This document shows, in pieces, positions 52,808 through 62,965 of a stretch of 64,000 nt of DNA. Positions within the stretch are counted from its first letter, which is position 1; the number at the start of each line of letters is the position of its first letter. A model generated the notes under the pieces. That model worked only from the letters and a program-made list of their open reading frames with translations, did no database searches and was not told where the DNA came from. The position numbers and the translations under genes are program-made. Source of the DNA: Xenorhabdus innexi (GTDB lineage: Bacteria > Pseudomonadota > Gammaproteobacteria > Enterobacterales > Enterobacteriaceae); assembly GCF_002632485.1 (NCBI RefSeq), contig NZ_NIBU01000004.1:1-64000 (forward strand), given 5' to 3'.

Positions 52808-53701
52808 ATGCAAAAAGTCGGTTTAAGAATTGACGTAGACACTTATCGGGGCACTAAGGAAGGTGTTCCGCGATTGCTTAAAATTTTACAGCGTCATTAT
52901 ATTCAGGCCAGTTTTTTTTTCAGCGTTGGCCCGGACAATATGGGGCGTCACTTGTGGCGCCTGCTGAAACCTAAGTTTTTGTGGAAAATGTTAAGATCAA
53001 ACGCTGTTTCTCTCTATGGCCCGGATATTTTGTTGGCAGGGACAGCATGGCCGGGAAAGAAAATTGCAAAAGACTTAGGTCATCTGATGAAACAGACGAT
53101 AGAAGAGGGCCATGAAGTCGGCCTGCATGCCTGGGATCATCAAAGCTGGCAGGCAAAAGCAGGGCGTTGGTCTGAATCAGAATTAGCAGAACAGATACAG
53201 CTCGGTGTTGATGCATTAGAAACGGCGACAGGGCAGGCTGTAACATGTTCGGCTGTTGCGGGCTGGCGCGCAGACGAGCGGGTGCTGGTGGCTAAGCAGC
53301 AATTTGGTTTTAATTACAACAGTGATTGTCGAGGAATACACCCATTCAGGCCGCTGTTGCCTGACGGAAGTTTAGGAGCCGTTCAAATCCCGGTGACATT
53401 GCCAACTTATGATGAAGTTATCGGTACACACGTCAATGATACCCGCTTTAACCATTTTATTCTGGATGCTATTCAAAACGCTCGTGGTGTTCCTGTTTAT
53501 ACCATTCATGCAGAAGTTGAAGGTATGTCTAAATCTTCACAGTTTGAAACACTATTGGACATGCTCCATCAGCAGGGTATTCAGTTCTGTCAATTAGGTC
53601 ATCTACTCCCTGAAAACCCGGAAACATTGCCTGTCGGGAGAATTGTTCGTTCCGATTTTCCCGGTCGTGAGGGCTGGTTGGGTTGTCAACAAGAGGTATA
53701 A
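52808..53701 (+). CDS. arnD: Ara4FN-undecaprenol deformylase ArnD
   Basis: This 297-residue polysaccharide-deacetylase-type (NodB) enzyme removes the formyl group from the lipid-linked sugar. Motifs are [17 protein letters not shown], the metal-binding [14 protein letters not shown] and YTIHAEVEG. The ATG at 52808 ([11 protein letters not shown]) fits E. coli ArnD; a frame from 52760 would add 16 unrelated residues. Confidence 0.93.
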   Translation: MQKVGLRIDVDTYRGTKEGVPRLLKILQRHYIQASFFFSVGPDNMGRHLWRLLKPKFLWKMLRSNAVSLYGPDILLAGTAWPGKKIAKDLGHLMKQTIEEGHEVGLHAWDHQSWQAKAGRWSESELAEQIQLGVDALETATGQAVTCSAVAGWRADERVLVAKQQFGFNYNSDCRGIHPFRPLLPDGSLGAVQIPVTLPTYDEVIGTHVNDTRFNHFILDAIQNARGVPVYTIHAEVEGMSKSSQFETLLDMLHQQGIQFCQLGHLLPENPETLPVGRIVRSDFPGREGWLGCQQEV

Positions 53702-53706
53702 AAAAT

Positions 53707-55368
53707 ATGTCTGATATTCGAACGAATAAAGTCGGAGCCGTTTTAATGGCTCTTTTTTTTATTTTTACTTACTTGATCCCTTTAAATGGACGTCTTTTAT
53801 GGCAACCCGATGAAACCCGATATGCTGAAATCAGCCGGGAAATGTTACAACATGGCGATTGGATTGTACCCTATTTTCTGGATATCCGTTATTTTGAGAA
53901 ACCGATTGCTGGCTATTGGATAAATAACATCAGTCAGTGGATTTTCGGAGATAACAATTTTGCTGTGCGTTTTGGCTCAGTATTCAGCATCATGCTCAGC
54001 GCATTTCTTCTTTATCGGTTAGCCATGATGATGTGGCAGTGTCGTCAGACTGCATTTGTCTCCTGCCTGATTTATATCTCCATGTTTATGGTGTTTTCTG
54101 TCGGAACTTACAGTGTGCTCGATCCCATGCTTTCATTGTGGGTCACCGCAGGCATTGTCTGCTGTTATTGGGCACTGAAAGCCAGTCGTACCCGCGAGCG
54201 GGTGTTCGCTTGGTTTGTTCTGGGTATAACCTGTGGCATGGCCTTTATGACAAAAGGCTTTCTGGCACTGGCTTTGCCGGTAATCTCAATGATACCTATC
54301 ACGCTATACCAGAAACGTTTTCTGGAGATGCTCCGCTTTGGCCCGATAGCCGTTATCAGTGCTGTTTTGGTTAGTCTGCCGTGGGTGATTGCTGTGGCTT
54401 TGCGGGAGCCTGATTATTGGCATTATTTTTTCTGGATTGAACATATACAGCGTTTTGCTGCTGAGAATGCACAACATGCATCCCCGTTCTGGTTTTATCT
54501 GCCGATAGTGGTTTTGGGTGTCATTCCATGGTTAGGGTTATTACCCGGTGCATTAGTTACCGCTTGGAAAGCGAAAAAAAATCACTCTGAAATGTTTTTT
54601 CTCTTGTGCTGGTTTTTGATGCCGCTGATATTTTTCAGTATAGCGAGAGGCAAATTACTGACCTATATCCTGCCATGTATGGGGCCGTTAGCATTGATGA
54701 TGGCAAAGTACGCCATTGATAGTATAAAAAATGGCAAAATACAGGCATTGAAATTTAATGGGTTAATAAATGTATTCATTGGCCTGCTTGCAATATTGGC
54801 ACTTATCGTGATGGAAATTTTCCCCAAAACCCCGCTTTATCAGGCTAATGAATGGCGTAAATTGGTATTGGGGATTTTGGCGTTTGCCGTTTGGGGCGCG
54901 GTCGGCTATCTGTGTTTTATGCATAATGGTAAGCGCTGGAAATGGGCCGCAGCCTGTTCAATTATGCTCAGTTTATCAATTGGCAGTGCACTACCTGATA
55001 GAACGATTAATTCTAAACTTCCACAGGATTTCATCCGGCAACACGAAAAAGAGCTGGCAGAAAGCAAATATATTTTATCTCCATCAGTCGGAGTAGGAGC
55101 AGCAGTTGCGTGGGAACTAAAACGCAGTGATATTTATTTATTCCAGAACAAGGGAGAGCTGGCCTACGGGCTGGATTATCCAGATAGCCGAAATCGGTAT
55201 ATCACACAGGAACAATTTCCTTACTGGCTGGCTAATGCACGAAAAAATGGTCAGGTTGCAATCGTTTTTTTATTGTCTGCAAAAGGAAAACTTCCTGAAT
55301 TACCTACACCTGATCTTGTAGAGAGAAAATCCCGTTTTGTTCTTGTTATTTATAAGAAGCAATTATAA
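53707..55368 (+). CDS. arnT: Ara4N lipid A transferase ArnT
   Basis: This is a 553-residue inner-membrane GT83 glycosyltransferase that moves Ara4N from undecaprenyl phosphate to lipid A on the periplasmic face. It has about 12-13 spans with the N-terminal periplasmic loop LLWQPDETRYAEISREML and YFEKPIAGYW. The start is the ATG at 53707, nine bases after AGAGG; the frame from 53683 overlaps arnD. Its stop overlaps arnE (TAATG). Confidence 0.93.
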   Translation: MSDIRTNKVGAVLMALFFIFTYLIPLNGRLLWQPDETRYAEISREMLQHGDWIVPYFLDIRYFEKPIAGYWINNISQWIFGDNNFAVRFGSVFSIMLSAFLLYRLAMMMWQCRQTAFVSCLIYISMFMVFSVGTYSVLDPMLSLWVTAGIVCCYWALKASRTRERVFAWFVLGITCGMAFMTKGFLALALPVISMIPITLYQKRFLEMLRFGPIAVISAVLVSLPWVIAVALREPDYWHYFFWIEHIQRFAAENAQHASPFWFYLPIVVLGVIPWLGLLPGALVTAWKAKKNHSEMFFLLCWFLMPLIFFSIARGKLLTYILPCMGPLALMMAKYAIDSIKNGKIQALKFNGLINVFIGLLAILALIVMEIFPKTPLYQANEWRKLVLGILAFAVWGAVGYLCFMHNGKRWKWAAACSIMLSLSIGSALPDRTINSKLPQDFIRQHEKELAESKYILSPSVGVGAAVAWELKRSDIYLFQNKGELAYGLDYPDSRNRYITQEQFPYWLANARKNGQVAIVFLLSAKGKLPELPTPDLVERKSRFVLVIYKKQL

Positions 55369-55715
55369 TGAGCAGTAGTACAGGATTATTGATACTGGTT
55401 AGTCTATTAACCTGCGCAGGACAGATTTGCCAGAAACAAGCGGTTCTTGGCTGGAAAAAAGATACGCCCTATAAAATCCCGTTTGTGATGGTATGGTTAG
55501 TGAGTGCTGTGCTTTTTCTGGGAGCCGGAATGATATTCTGGCTGCGTTTGCTGCAATTTTTACCGCTGAGTATTGCCTACCCGATGCTGAGCATCAATTT
55601 TGTGGTAATCACGTTGATTGGGCAGTTTTTGTATAAGGAGAAAGTGGGGTTAAAACACTGGATCGGTGTTTTAGCGATTATGTTGGGGATTTTACTAATG
55701 AGCCTGAATCAATGA
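55368..55715 (+). CDS. arnE: Ara4N-undecaprenol flippase subunit ArnE
   Basis: This is a 115-residue, four-span protein of the small-multidrug-resistance-like family. With ArnF it is thought to flip the lipid-linked Ara4N across the inner membrane. Conserved parts include [17 protein letters not shown] and [20 protein letters not shown]. It overlaps both neighbours (TAATG and ATGA). Confidence 0.9.
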   Translation: MSSSTGLLILVSLLTCAGQICQKQAVLGWKKDTPYKIPFVMVWLVSAVLFLGAGMIFWLRLLQFLPLSIAYPMLSINFVVITLIGQFLYKEKVGLKHWIGVLAIMLGILLMSLNQ

Positions 55716-56107
55716 GAGGGTATTTTTGGGGAGTAGCAAGTGTTTTGCTGGTTACGGTAGCTCAGCTCTTTCTGAAATGGGGAGTTGACCGATTACCTGA
55801 GCTATCCATATTACTACACTGCATCAGTATTGACTGGTTGTGGTCAAATTATAATCCTTTGCTGGTGGTGATGGCGGGGTTGATCAGTTATGCACTCTCT
55901 ATGTTTTGTTGGATTTTTACTTTGAAATATCTGCCGTTGAATAAAGCCTATCCGCTATTAAGTCTGAGTTACATTTTTGTTTATTTGATGGCAGTATTAT
56001 TACCTTGGTTTAATGAAAATATCTCCCCGCTAAAAACGGCAGGCGTCTTGCTAATTCTATTTGGTGTTTGGTTTATTAGCAGGCCAGAAAGCCGGAGGGC
56101 TGATTAA
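55712..56107 (+). CDS. arnF: Ara4N-undecaprenol flippase subunit ArnF
   Basis: This is a 131-residue partner of ArnE with four spans ([36 protein letters not shown]). It starts within the arnE stop and ends one base into nlpC (TAATG). Confidence 0.9.
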   Translation: MRGYFWGVASVLLVTVAQLFLKWGVDRLPELSILLHCISIDWLWSNYNPLLVVMAGLISYALSMFCWIFTLKYLPLNKAYPLLSLSYIFVYLMAVLLPWFNENISPLKTAGVLLILFGVWFISRPESRRAD

Positions 56108-56592
56108 TGTTAATAAAAATCAGGTATTTATATCTGCTTCTGAGTCTGTTGCTTATCGGTTGCTCTAACCCTGTTACACAATCGAATTTGCCACCATTAC
56201 GAGCCTCTCTTTCTGATCCGATTATGGTTATTGCAAAATTAAAAGAGCAGCTTGAGCAGTGGAGGGGGACGCCTTACCGCTACGGAGGTATGGATCGGCG
56301 TGGAGTTGACTGTTCTGGTTTTGTTTATCGCACTTTTCATGATCGCTTTAATATCCTCCTTCCACGGACAACAAATCAACAGACTCAACTGGGAACTCGG
56401 ATCAACAAAAAAGATCTGATGCCGGGTGATTTGGTTTTTTTCAAAACAGGCAGTGGTAAGAACGGGTTACATGTGGGGATTTATGATATTAATAATGAAT
56501 TTATTCATGCCTCTACCAGCCACGGTGTTATACGTTCCTCGCTTGATAATGTTTATTGGCAGCGTGTTTTTTGGCAGGCCCGCAGATTATGA
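56107..56592 (+). CDS. nlpC: NlpC/P60 lipoprotein NlpC
   Basis: This is a 161-residue outer-membrane-type lipoprotein with a peptidoglycan endopeptidase domain. The lipobox is LLIGC with C19. The catalytic residues are C69 (GVDCSGFV), H122 (GLHVGIYD) and H134 (FIHAST). In E. coli nlpC directly follows btuCD; here the arn genes stand between and nlpC is coupled by a one-base overlap to arnF, so it is probably transcribed with arn. Confidence 0.92.
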   Translation: MLIKIRYLYLLLSLLLIGCSNPVTQSNLPPLRASLSDPIMVIAKLKEQLEQWRGTPYRYGGMDRRGVDCSGFVYRTFHDRFNILLPRTTNQQTQLGTRINKKDLMPGDLVFFKTGSGKNGLHVGIYDINNEFIHASTSHGVIRSSLDNVYWQRVFWQARRL

Positions 56593-56669
56593 TCCAGAAC
56601 TGAATCACCAATTTAATCGGAGCGTTATGGTATTCTAAGGCGTTGTTTTTCTTTGTCCGGAGACAAATA

Positions 56670-57686
56670 ATGTCCACATTACGCTTGCTGCTGTCTGATT
56701 CTTATGATCCCTGGTTTAATCTTGCTGTTGAAGAATGTATTTTCCGGCAAATGTCGCCGGAGCAGAGTGTTTTATTCTTATGGCGTAATGCTAATACTGT
56801 TGTCATAGGGCGTGCGCAAAATCCGTGGAAAGAATGTAATACGCGACGTATGGAACAGGATGGTGTGAAACTAGCGCGGCGCAGTAGTGGTGGCGGTGCG
56901 GTTTTTCATGATTTGGGCAATACATGTTTTACCTTTATGGCTGGTAAACCTACATATAACAAAGAAATTTCGACTCAGATTATTCTGGACGGATTAAAAA
57001 AATCCGGTATTCATGCCATGGTTTCTGGTCGTAATGATTTGGTTTTATCATCGCCGGAAGGGGAGCGTAAGATTTCAGGTTCTGCATATCGGGAAACTAA
57101 AGATCGCGGGTTTCATCATGGAACTTTGCTGATTAATGCAAATTTGAACCGCCTCGCTGATTATCTCAATCCTGACCCTAAAAAATTACAGGCTAAAGGT
57201 ATTACTTCTGTTCGTTCCAGAGTGGCAAATCTGTCAGATTTGTTACCGGATATCACGCATGAAAAAGTATGTGCAGGCATCACAAATGCGTTTTTCGAGT
57301 ATTTTGGTGAGATTGTGGAACCGGAAATTATTTCACCACAAGCGTTACCGGATTTACCCGGTTTTATTGATGTCTTTGCTAAACAAAGCAGTTGGGAATG
57401 GAATTTCGGGCAGGCACCGGCATTTAGCCATGCATTAGATACCCGATTTCATTGGGGTGGCATTGAACTGCATGTTGATATTGAACATGGGATCATCGGT
57501 CGTTGCCAGATTTTCACTGACAGTCTGGAACCTGCGCCATTTGAAGCACTGGCTGAAAAATTATCTGGTGTGACATATCAACCAGAGGCTGTCGGGCAGG
57601 TTATTCAGGCTATCAGAGAGCAATATCCCTTGTTAGATACCGAGTTGCAGCAGTTCTCATTTTGGCTGGTGAATGAACTGAAATAG
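56670..57686 (+). CDS. lplA: Lipoate-protein ligase A
   Basis: This is a 338-residue enzyme (E. coli 338) that attaches free lipoate, through lipoyl-AMP, to the lipoyl domains of pyruvate and 2-oxoglutarate dehydrogenases and the glycine cleavage H protein. Motifs are [16 protein letters not shown] (lipoate loop) and KISGSAYRE (catalytic lysine). The ATG at 56670 has CCGGAG upstream; the frame from 56643 is not used. Confidence 0.92.
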   Translation: MSTLRLLLSDSYDPWFNLAVEECIFRQMSPEQSVLFLWRNANTVVIGRAQNPWKECNTRRMEQDGVKLARRSSGGGAVFHDLGNTCFTFMAGKPTYNKEISTQIILDGLKKSGIHAMVSGRNDLVLSSPEGERKISGSAYRETKDRGFHHGTLLINANLNRLADYLNPDPKKLQAKGITSVRSRVANLSDLLPDITHEKVCAGITNAFFEYFGEIVEPEIISPQALPDLPGFIDVFAKQSSWEWNFGQAPAFSHALDTRFHWGGIELHVDIEHGIIGRCQIFTDSLEPAPFEALAEKLSGVTYQPEAVGQVIQAIREQYPLLDTELQQFSFWLVNELK

Positions 57687-57765
57687 AAAATAATTCACAG
57701 GAATCGCCCTGAAGGAAGGCCAACAACAGGGAAGTTGACCAAAAAGAATGGTTTTTTACTATGGG

Positions 57766-58131
57766 CTACTCTTCACAAAATAAAAATGCTTTTAATTCAG
57801 GTAAATTACCGTTTTCTCGGAACTTAGCTGGCGTTGTATTAAAGTGCCTTTTAAAAATTCGGGTAAATGTAGCCTGAGAACTGAACCCATATTGCAGGGC
57901 AATATCGAGAATGGGTAAATCATCCTCACGTAAAGACTTGGCTGCTTCATGAAGGCGGCGTCGACGTACATACTGACCTAATGTGCAACCTTTCAGCTCC
58001 TTAAAAATACGCTGTAAATGCCATTTTGAATAACCACTTTTATGGGCAATGGCATCAATTTTAATGCCTTCAGTCAGTTGAAGCTGGTTTTCTAACCACT
58101 TAACAATATCGTTGATAACACTTTCTAACAT
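57766..58131 (-). CDS. Small AraC-family regulator (MarA/SoxS/RamA type)
   Basis: This 121-residue protein consists of the two helix-turn-helix motifs only, like MarA, SoxS and RamA: SGYSKWHLQRIFKELKGCTL and YGFSSQATFTRIFKRHFNTT. Such regulators bind DNA as monomers and control efflux, porins and oxidative defence. A GGGAGG ribosome site 6 bases upstream supports the ATG at 58131. Which of the three it is cannot be said; the N-terminus (NDIVKWLENQLQL) is closest to RamA in my view. A Fur-like site lies about 50 bases upstream. Confidence 0.85.
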   Translation of the reverse strand: MLESVINDIVKWLENQLQLTEGIKIDAIAHKSGYSKWHLQRIFKELKGCTLGQYVRRRRLHEAAKSLREDDLPILDIALQYGFSSQATFTRIFKRHFNTTPAKFRENGNLPELKAFLFCEE

Positions 58132-58500
58132 ATATACCTCCCACGACTGTGGGCTTGTGCTGAAAAAGAGTGATATACAAATGATAATCAATATTATTGG
58201 AATGGCTCATTTTAATAATATATTTTATGGCGTATACGCAAAATGTGCGATCTGAAATTAATAAATATTAACTATTTTTAATTTCTGGTTACATTTCTGT
58301 TAGTTATTTCTTCAATTTTATACAGCCCGATTTTTATGTAGTACTAAGTAGATGAACGTGTTTTATCAGACATGAATGAAAGTAAATTAAAGGCATGGAA
58401 AGTATAAAATATATTACCGAACCAGATAAAATCAGCTTCTGTGCCCATCACTGAGGGCTTTTTATTTTGGATTTGTTGTTTTTCTTGGTGGATATTTAGC
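58132..58500. other. AT-rich region upstream of the AraC-type regulator
   Basis: No gene is convincing. TGATAAT-C-AATATTA (58182-58196) has one perfect and one weak Fur half-site. The rest is very AT-rich. A frame from a GTG at 58441 extends the next gene but lacks a ribosome site. Confidence 0.35.
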
Positions 58501-59103
58501 ATGTTTCTCTTTTTAGCCAGAAAATTGGTTTTTTTTATTTTATATGCATTGATGATAGCAGGAACAACCGGCTTGTTATTTTTAGATGTCAATTATCTGC
58601 ATAACAGCGTACAGGAAGAGTCACTCACTGAAATTTTTCAGGAAATTTCACTATTTATAATCGCAATACTGTTATTTTATGAAGCAAAGCGAAACTTGAA
58701 ATTACGGGCATCGCTTATTCTGATGGCTGGTTTTTTTAGCTGTCTGTTAATCAGAGAACTGGATGTATATTTTGATGTCATTTTCCACGGAGCGTGGTCA
58801 TGGTTTGCAATTCCTTTGGCTCTGCTTTGTATCAGTTACGCTTGCATGCAGGGATCGAAAACGCTTGTTGGGCTGGTACATTTCACCCGTCACCAAAGTT
58901 ATTCAATGATGGTTTGCGGGCTGCTATGTGTATTAGTATTTTCCCGCCTGTTTGGTATGGGGGTACTTTGGCAGGGATTGATGGATGAACATTTTAATCG
59001 CGCAGTCAAAAACATGGTAGAAGAGGGCTGTGAAATGTTTGGCTATGCTTTATGTCTGATTGCTACATTCTGGTATCTGCCGTCGGCACGGCGGCAACGA
59101 TGA
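58501..59103 (+). CDS. Unknown inner-membrane protein
   Basis: This is a 200-residue protein with five to six hydrophobic segments (about residues 5-25, 48-64, 74-92, 103-122, 138-160 and 178-195) and a charged N-proximal loop (NSVQEESLTE). The ATG at 58501 has GGTGG about 10 bases upstream; a GTG at 58441 would add 20 hydrophobic residues. I do not recognise the family. It stands alone between the regulator and the haem locus, and a strong hairpin follows. Confidence 0.6.
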   Translation: MFLFLARKLVFFILYALMIAGTTGLLFLDVNYLHNSVQEESLTEIFQEISLFIIAILLFYEAKRNLKLRASLILMAGFFSCLLIRELDVYFDVIFHGAWSWFAIPLALLCISYACMQGSKTLVGLVHFTRHQSYSMMVCGLLCVLVFSRLFGMGVLWQGLMDEHFNRAVKNMVEEGCEMFGYALCLIATFWYLPSARRQR

Positions 59104-59153
59104 GATAGCTCTACGTTATTCTGATAACGCCGACTTAATTGGCTCAATTATAG

Positions 59154-59190
59154 AGGCAACTTTTGCGGATATTTGCAAAAGTTGCCTTTA
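59154..59190. terminator. Bidirectional hairpin before hmuV
   Basis: AGGCAACTTTTGC pairs perfectly with GCAAAAGTTGCCT around 8 bases, with TTTAAT after it on the plus side. It ends the membrane-protein gene and probably hmuRSTUV from the other side. Confidence 0.75.
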
Positions 59191-59217
59191 ATCTCTTGGG
59201 CTTAATCAGGAAACCGA

Positions 59218-60012
59218 CTACTGCCGGAGATAAATTTGTGGCTGGTGAGTTTCAGGGTGTTGCATAACACCTAAGTCAGCCCGATACCATCGTTTGAGAA
59301 TATCATCACGCAGAACGTCCTGTGGTGTACCAGAGGCGACTAATTCCCCTTTGTGTAACAGTAGGATCTTATCTGCGTAGAGTGCAGCCAGATTCAGGTC
59401 ATGTAATACACAACAGACAGCCAGAGGACGCTGACGGGTGAGATTATGAACAAGCCGTAATGTGTGTTGCTGGTGGTAAAGATCCAGTGCTGATGTTGGT
59501 TCATCCAAAAACAGGCAAGAGCCTGTTGGCTCCGGGTGCCAGAGTTGAGCCAGTGTTCTGGCTAACTGAACCCGTTGCTGTTCTCCGCCGGATAGTTGCT
59601 GGTAATTACGATGTTTCAGCTCTTCACACTCTGTTAATGCAATCGCTTCCTCGATAGCCGTTTTCTTATGTGTGTTTTCATGGGGGACACGCCCCATCGC
59701 GATGATTTCCTCCACACTAAAAGGAAAGGAAAGCGAACTATATTGCCGCATGACAGCGCGAATACGAGCGAGTTTCTGCGGTTCCCAGTCAGAAAGGGAG
59801 GTGCCCTGTAACAGGCATTCACCGCTGGCAGGAGCAACATAACCGGTCAACAGTCGTAATAATGTGGATTTACCTGCACCATTAGGCCCGATAATTGCGA
59901 TAACTTCTCCCTGATTGAGAGAAAGAGACACATCCTTGATAATCTGGCGTTGCCCGATGAAATAGTTCAGGTTTTTAGCTTCGAGCAAACTTTTTTGCAT
60001 TATCGGCTCCAT
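59218..60012 (-). CDS. hmuV: Haem ABC transporter ATPase HmuV
   Basis: This is a 264-residue ATPase. Walker A is [10 protein letters not shown], the signature is [16 protein letters not shown], and Walker B is [12 protein letters not shown]. The start overlaps the hmuU stop (TAATG); a second ATG four codons later has its own GGAG and is the alternative. It is the last gene of hmuRSTUV. Confidence 0.92.
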   Translation of the reverse strand: MEPIMQKSLLEAKNLNYFIGQRQIIKDVSLSLNQGEVIAIIGPNGAGKSTLLRLLTGYVAPASGECLLQGTSLSDWEPQKLARIRAVMRQYSSLSFPFSVEEIIAMGRVPHENTHKKTAIEEAIALTECEELKHRNYQQLSGGEQQRVQLARTLAQLWHPEPTGSCLFLDEPTSALDLYHQQHTLRLVHNLTRQRPLAVCCVLHDLNLAALYADKILLLHKGELVASGTPQDVLRDDILKRWYRADLGVMQHPETHQPQIYLRQ

Positions 60013-61025
60013 TACAAACGGCCTCCTGATGGTTTAAGAATCAACCATAAAAAGTAAGGAGCACCGATTAAGCCGGTGATAAGACCGACAGGCATTTCAG
60101 CGGGAGCAACCAGCGTTCGGGCTAATGTATCCGCAGTTAACAGCATGCAGGCTCCACCTAATGCAGATATTGGCAGTAGCCAGGTATGATCACCACCGAA
60201 TCTTAATCTGACAAGATGAGGAATAATAAGGCCGATAAAGCCGATAACACCGCTCAATGCTACCGCACAGCCAATCAACAAGGCACTTAACAGTAATAAC
60301 TGAAATTTGGTTCGTTCGACATTTATGCCCAGATAGTGTGCTTCTTCATCACCTAATTGCAGAAGGTTCAGTTTCCGTGACTGACTGAGAGTCAGCAGGC
60401 ACACAGGAATAATAATAGAAGCTGTGATAATCAGCGTCGGCCATTCGATCTGGCTTAGTGAACCCATCATCCAAATGGAAAACTGACGCAATTGTTGATC
60501 ATTACTGATATAGCTCAGTGCGCCGATAAATGAGGCACAAAGAGTATTAATAGCAATACCCGCAAGCAACAGTTTTGACATATTGCCGTGGCTATATTTA
60601 TTTAACGAAAATATCAGGAATGAAACCAATAAACTGCCGACAAAAGCAGCAATAATATGACCGTATAACGCAATACTGTCAGGCAGAGAAAATGGAAGAA
60701 TGAAGGGCACAACAATAGTCAGTGCCACTGCCAGCGCTGCTCCGCTGCTGATCCCCAATAGCCCTGAATCAGCGAGAGGGTTACGGAATAAACCCTGCAT
60801 GACAGCACCTGAAATAGCCAGCGCGCTTCCAACCAGAATAGCTAATAAAATGCGTGGTAAGCGGATATTTAACCAGATTTGCCAATGTGGATCCTCCAAA
60901 GAGGAATCCCACAGAGTTTTAAAAGAAAGAGGCAATGCCCCCATATTGGCTGAACTGACTGCCAGAATAAATAGCAAGACGCCCAGTAATATCAGACCAA
61001 GGCTGGGGGATTGAGAACGACTCAT
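60012..61025 (-). CDS. hmuU: Haem ABC transporter permease HmuU
   Basis: This is a 337-residue FecCD-type permease with about ten spans ([58 protein letters not shown]). With HmuV and HmuT it carries haem into the cytoplasm. It overlaps hmuT by 4 bases. Confidence 0.92.
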   Translation of the reverse strand: MSRSQSPSLGLILLGVLLFILAVSSANMGALPLSFKTLWDSSLEDPHWQIWLNIRLPRILLAILVGSALAISGAVMQGLFRNPLADSGLLGISSGAALAVALTIVVPFILPFSLPDSIALYGHIIAAFVGSLLVSFLIFSLNKYSHGNMSKLLLAGIAINTLCASFIGALSYISNDQQLRQFSIWMMGSLSQIEWPTLIITASIIIPVCLLTLSQSRKLNLLQLGDEEAHYLGINVERTKFQLLLLSALLIGCAVALSGVIGFIGLIIPHLVRLRFGGDHTWLLPISALGGACMLLTADTLARTLVAPAEMPVGLITGLIGAPYFLWLILKPSGGRL

Positions 61026-61840
61026 CGTACTTTCTCCGCAGCCTCACGGACTTTTTTCATGACAGCAGGAGTCTGGATGCCAAATCCGAGCAGACCCATT
61101 TCATCGACAACGATAACCTGTTTTTTCTTGCCCGCGGGGGTAAAGTTCAGCCCCGGCAGTTGCCACAGTTTATCCATTCCACCCAGTGTTTCCAGCCCGT
61201 CGGTGCTGATCAGCAGCAAGTCTGGCTGGCTGGCGATAACGCCTTCCTGAGAGAGAGGACGGTATCCGTTGAACCCCTGCATGGCATTCTGGGCACCAAC
61301 AGCGTGAATAATCTGATCCGCCGCAGTTTTCTGACCGGCAGCCATTGGCATAATCCCGCCGTGGCTCATGATAAACATAATTTTCGTCGGGATCTCTGAC
61401 GTGGTGATTGCAGCCAACTGTTGCTGATATTGAGTGATTAGCTCTTCACCACGTTTTTCCTGTTTGACCGCCTTGGCGACGGTCTTAATTTTTTCAGGAA
61501 CGGCTTCTAACGAGGCTTGACTGGTCACTTTAATGACTTTTACACCGGAATCTTCGATTTGCTTGAGTGCCAGAGAAGGTTGAGCCAGTTCGCTTGCGAT
61601 CACCAGTGATGGTCGCATGGACAGAACCCCTTCTGAATTCAGCATTCGCATATATCCCACATCAGGAATTGCAAGTATTTCCTGAGGATTTTTACTGGTA
61701 CTGTCTCTGGCAACGACATGCTGCCCTTCACCCAGTGCAAAAACAATTTCAGACACATCACCACCAATTGTGACAATACGTTCGGCAGAGAACGCACTGG
61801 CAGAGATGGTAAGCATAAATGTTAGAAGCCACTTTTTCAT
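61022..61840 (-). CDS. hmuT: Haem-binding periplasmic protein HmuT
   Basis: This is a 272-residue binding protein with a signal peptide (MKKWLLTFMLTISASAFSAE). The conserved start of the mature form, RIVTIGGDVSEIVFALGEGQ, and the tyrosine region DVGYMRML fit HmuT. It overlaps hmuS and hmuU by 4 bases each. Confidence 0.9.
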   Translation of the reverse strand: MKKWLLTFMLTISASAFSAERIVTIGGDVSEIVFALGEGQHVVARDSTSKNPQEILAIPDVGYMRMLNSEGVLSMRPSLVIASELAQPSLALKQIEDSGVKVIKVTSQASLEAVPEKIKTVAKAVKQEKRGEELITQYQQQLAAITTSEIPTKIMFIMSHGGIMPMAAGQKTAADQIIHAVGAQNAMQGFNGYRPLSQEGVIASQPDLLLISTDGLETLGGMDKLWQLPGLNFTPAGKKKQVIVVDEMGLLGFGIQTPAVMKKVREAAEKVR

Positions 61841-62910
61841 GCTACACGCGTTTCCTTTTCTGATTGCAGTTTAGGCAGAGCGGCAACCTGTTCACGCCAC
61901 TGTGCCTGCTCAGCTGTACCTTCGGAACGCTGACCATACAGTTGGGCAATCTGGTTACCTTCAGCATCAAACAGCTCAAGGCTGGTAACAAAGCCATCGG
62001 TTGTTGGCTTACGGGTGATCCAGCTTTCAGCAATGGCACTTTCAATCAGATGCAATGTGAAATGACGATTAAAAATGTTTGCCCATTTCTGGGAAGAGTT
62101 TTCTTCCTGATAAGGCATCAGGCGCTCCAGTTTACCAGTAAAAATCTGGATACAGCCGCGGTTACCAACGAAGATCATAATTTCATTTTGATCTTTGTGC
62201 GCAACTTCAAGGATCTGACTCAGGGCAGAGTTATCTACACGGTAAGCCAAATCATCTTTTACTGCATTAAAGATTTGCTGACGGTTCAGGTTATGACGTT
62301 TCATCATAATGAAGAATTGATGAACATCAGTCATTGCACGCCATTCTTCATCCAACTGTACTTTAAGCTGTTCAGTCATTTCTGCATGTTGAGCAACTTC
62401 TGCTGATTGTATTTCCAGCGCAGGGTTTTCTTCTGTCTGGTATTTCTCAATCAGGGCTTCCCATGCTGCCATATCAGTATTTGCGGTTGTGTATACTTTG
62501 TGTAATGCATCACCCTGACGATCAAAGAACTGAATACTGTGGCGCATACCGTTTTTCGCAGGTTCTACCAGAGAGAAAACACTGCTCCAGTGTTCGAAAA
62601 ATACACGCAAATCAAGTTCACGCGGATTGAGGATTAAGCCAACATGTTCACTGAACTGTGTATTCTCGTAACGACCAATATGCTCATGAACTGCGAAGTC
62701 ATTACGGGTAATGGCTTTGGTCTCACCAACAATGGCCAGTTCTTTCAGTAGTGTTGGAGCATCAACGTTCAGACGTTTTGCGTCGATACCGACACGACTG
62801 TGCAGTAACTCTCCTTCGCTGACATTAAGATAAGCCGCCAGATCGCGTGCATATTTGGCTTTATTATCTGCTTTTGCCTGTTGGTAACGTTCATAAAGTG
62901 ACTGATTCAC
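61837..62910 (-). CDS. hmuS: Haem-handling protein HmuS
   Basis: This is a 357-residue cytoplasmic protein of the HemS/HmuS family that takes haem after import and can break it down. It is made of two repeated halves, each with the EWRAMTDVHQFF/AVHEHIGRYEN type of motif. A GTG start at 62910 (VNQSLYERYQQ) is chosen because AAGGAG lies 9 bases upstream; an in-frame ATG nine codons earlier sits upstream of that ribosome site. Confidence 0.9.
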   Translation of the reverse strand: MNQSLYERYQQAKADNKAKYARDLAAYLNVSEGELLHSRVGIDAKRLNVDAPTLLKELAIVGETKAITRNDFAVHEHIGRYENTQFSEHVGLILNPRELDLRVFFEHWSSVFSLVEPAKNGMRHSIQFFDRQGDALHKVYTTANTDMAAWEALIEKYQTEENPALEIQSAEVAQHAEMTEQLKVQLDEEWRAMTDVHQFFIMMKRHNLNRQQIFNAVKDDLAYRVDNSALSQILEVAHKDQNEIMIFVGNRGCIQIFTGKLERLMPYQEENSSQKWANIFNRHFTLHLIESAIAESWITRKPTTDGFVTSLELFDAEGNQIAQLYGQRSEGTAEQAQWREQVAALPKLQSEKETRVA

Positions 62911-62965
62911 AGTTGCTGACTCCTTAAAAAAATGCATTGTAGTTTAAAAATAGTACTTTTTTTGT

